From a bacterium (lineage in GTDB: Bacteria > Desulfobacterota > Desulfobulbia > Desulfobulbales > Desulfobulbaceae): DNA of 64,000 bases. Within the stretch, counting starts at the first letter, position 1, and every line of letters begins with the position of its first letter. The stretch spans positions 102,146-166,145 of the forward strand of contig JAUNUN010000001.1 in assembly GCA_030538155.1 (NCBI GenBank), read 5' to 3'. The position numbers were made by a program, and so were the translations under genes. Shown in pieces: positions 63,159 through 64,000 of this stretch. The notes under the pieces were generated by a model. The model was not told where the DNA came from. It ran no database searches and worked only from the letters and a program-made list of their open reading frames with translations.

Positions 63159-64000
63159 CACCATACCTCTTCGATGATCTGCAGAAATTCCTGCCAGGTG
63201 GCCGGTTTGGGATTGCTCAAGTTGCAGGCGTCCTGCACCGCCATCTGAGAGATGCCGGTCAGGGTGGCCTGTTCCTGTTTGGGGATGATTTCGCCCAGAC
63301 GAAGCGGTACGTTGAAAGAGGCAAAGAATTCCTCCAGTCGCGCGATACCGGCCAAGGCGGTCTTTTCTTCGGATGCTTCCCTGTTGCCCAGGATAACCCG
63401 GCACAACTCCGCCATCTTACGAGTATTGAAGGGCAGGTTGAAGCGCATGAAACTGGGCAGCAAAATGGGATGCACCACGCCATGCTGCATATCGAACTGC
63501 CCGCCCAAAGAATGGGCCAAGGCATGCTCCGCGCCCAAACCGGCATTGCTGAAGGCCATGGAGGCAGATACCGAAGCGATGCTGAGTTGCTCCAGGGCTT
63601 CTTGGGAACGGGTAGCCACTGCGGTGGGCAAATGCTCCAGAATGAGATCCACCGCCTTTAGGGAGTGCATTTCGGTCAGTGGCGAGGCAATACGCGACAT
63701 GTAGGCCTCGATGGCGTGCGCAAGCGCATCGATGGCGGAATGGATGATAAGTGATTCGGGCTTGGTGCGAAGAATAAGCGGATCGACAATGGAGATGTTC
63801 GGCACCAGGGTACGGGTGATGATGGACATCTTCACCCGCCGCTGCATGTCGGTGATGATGCAGAACTGGCTGATATCCGAACCATTGCCGGCAGTGGTGG
63901 TGATGAGCAGCATGGGCGGCAGGGGTCGACGCACCCGGTTAGCCCCTTCGTAACTCGCTATTTTGCCGCCATTGTTGACCAGGATCGCCACACCCTTGGC
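63158..64000 (-). CDS. Second iron-containing alcohol dehydrogenase (N-terminus beyond window)
   Basis: The 280 visible residues are the C-terminal part of a family III dehydrogenase; the frame stays open to the window edge. Metal-ligand regions are S-A-I-D-A-L-A-H-A-I-E-A-Y and G-A-E-H-A-L-A-H-S-L-G-G...D-M-Q-H-G. It resembles the ADH at 59179 in outline but is clearly divergent, including T-T-A-G-N-G-S-D-I in place of T-T-A-G-T-A-S-E-M. It is translationally coupled to the kinase, an unusual partner for a catabolic enzyme, so it may serve in sensing or be the pathway's regulated enzyme. Confidence 0.88.
   Translation of the reverse strand, partial: AKGVAILVNNGGKIASYEGANRVRRPLPPMLLITTTAGNGSDISQFCIITDMQRRVKMSIITRTLVPNISIVDPLILRTKPESLIIHSAIDALAHAIEAYMSRIASPLTEMHSLKAVDLILEHLPTAVATRSQEALEQLSIASVSASMAFSNAGLGAEHALAHSLGGQFDMQHGVVHPILLPSFMRFNLPFNTRKMAELCRVILGNREASEEKTALAGIARLEEFFASFNVPLRLGEIIPKQEQATLTGISQMAVQDACNLSNPKPATWQEFLQIIEEVW

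Overview
The window is one strand-biased stretch of bacterial chromosome with no rRNA, tRNA, IS element or CRISPR array that I can see. Base composition looks like the mid to high 50s in percent GC by eye. Several features together suggest a strictly anaerobic deltaproteobacterium, most likely Desulfobulbales: a tungsten- or molybdenum-type aldehyde ferredoxin oxidoreductase with its own cofactor genes, iron alcohol dehydrogenases, a manganese pyrophosphatase, FolE2, a PurH reduced to its cyclohydrolase domain, a UshA-like selenoprotein and NtrC-type control. No sulfate-reduction gene lies in the window, so the taxonomy is inference.

Layout. Positions 1-5661 (minus) form a tight operon: an S4 RNA-binding protein, a stand-alone IMP cyclohydrolase (purH), purN, pyrR, a histidine kinase and a U32 peptidase cut by the window edge. 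Positions 5814-14550 hold housekeeping genes: folE2, an aldehyde dehydrogenase, an AEC transporter, a class III nucleotidyl cyclase, rarA, a UshA-like protein whose reading frame contains an in-frame TGA (probable selenocysteine), ppaC and a Bax-inhibitor-1 protein.

Positions 14662-51461 (all minus) are a polysaccharide locus of about 37 kb. It has a Wzm-type ABC export permease without its ATPase, about nine glycosyltransferases (two with long N-terminal arrays of 38-residue repeats), a WbaP-like initiating transferase, flippase-like membrane proteins (one fused to a beta-propeller), acyl- and methyltransferases, asnB, an epimerase and a GlpD-like oxidoreductase. An SGNH hydrolase with a CFI-box C-terminus and a secreted propeller protein lie inside the locus. 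So does a divergent dnaA, next to a gene-free region of about 450 bp.

Positions 51641-64000 hold a small secreted HhH protein and then an aldehyde/alcohol module. This contains an AOR, its MoaD, two MoeA proteins (one fused to a periplasmic-binding-like domain), a ThiF/MoeB-like E1 enzyme, an unrecognised 194-residue protein, two iron alcohol dehydrogenases and a sigma-54 two-component system. Sigma-54-like -24/-12 elements precede both the AOR and the first ADH gene. The simplest reading is a metal-pterin AOR with dedicated maturation genes, switched on together with an alcohol dehydrogenase by the adjacent kinase and regulator.
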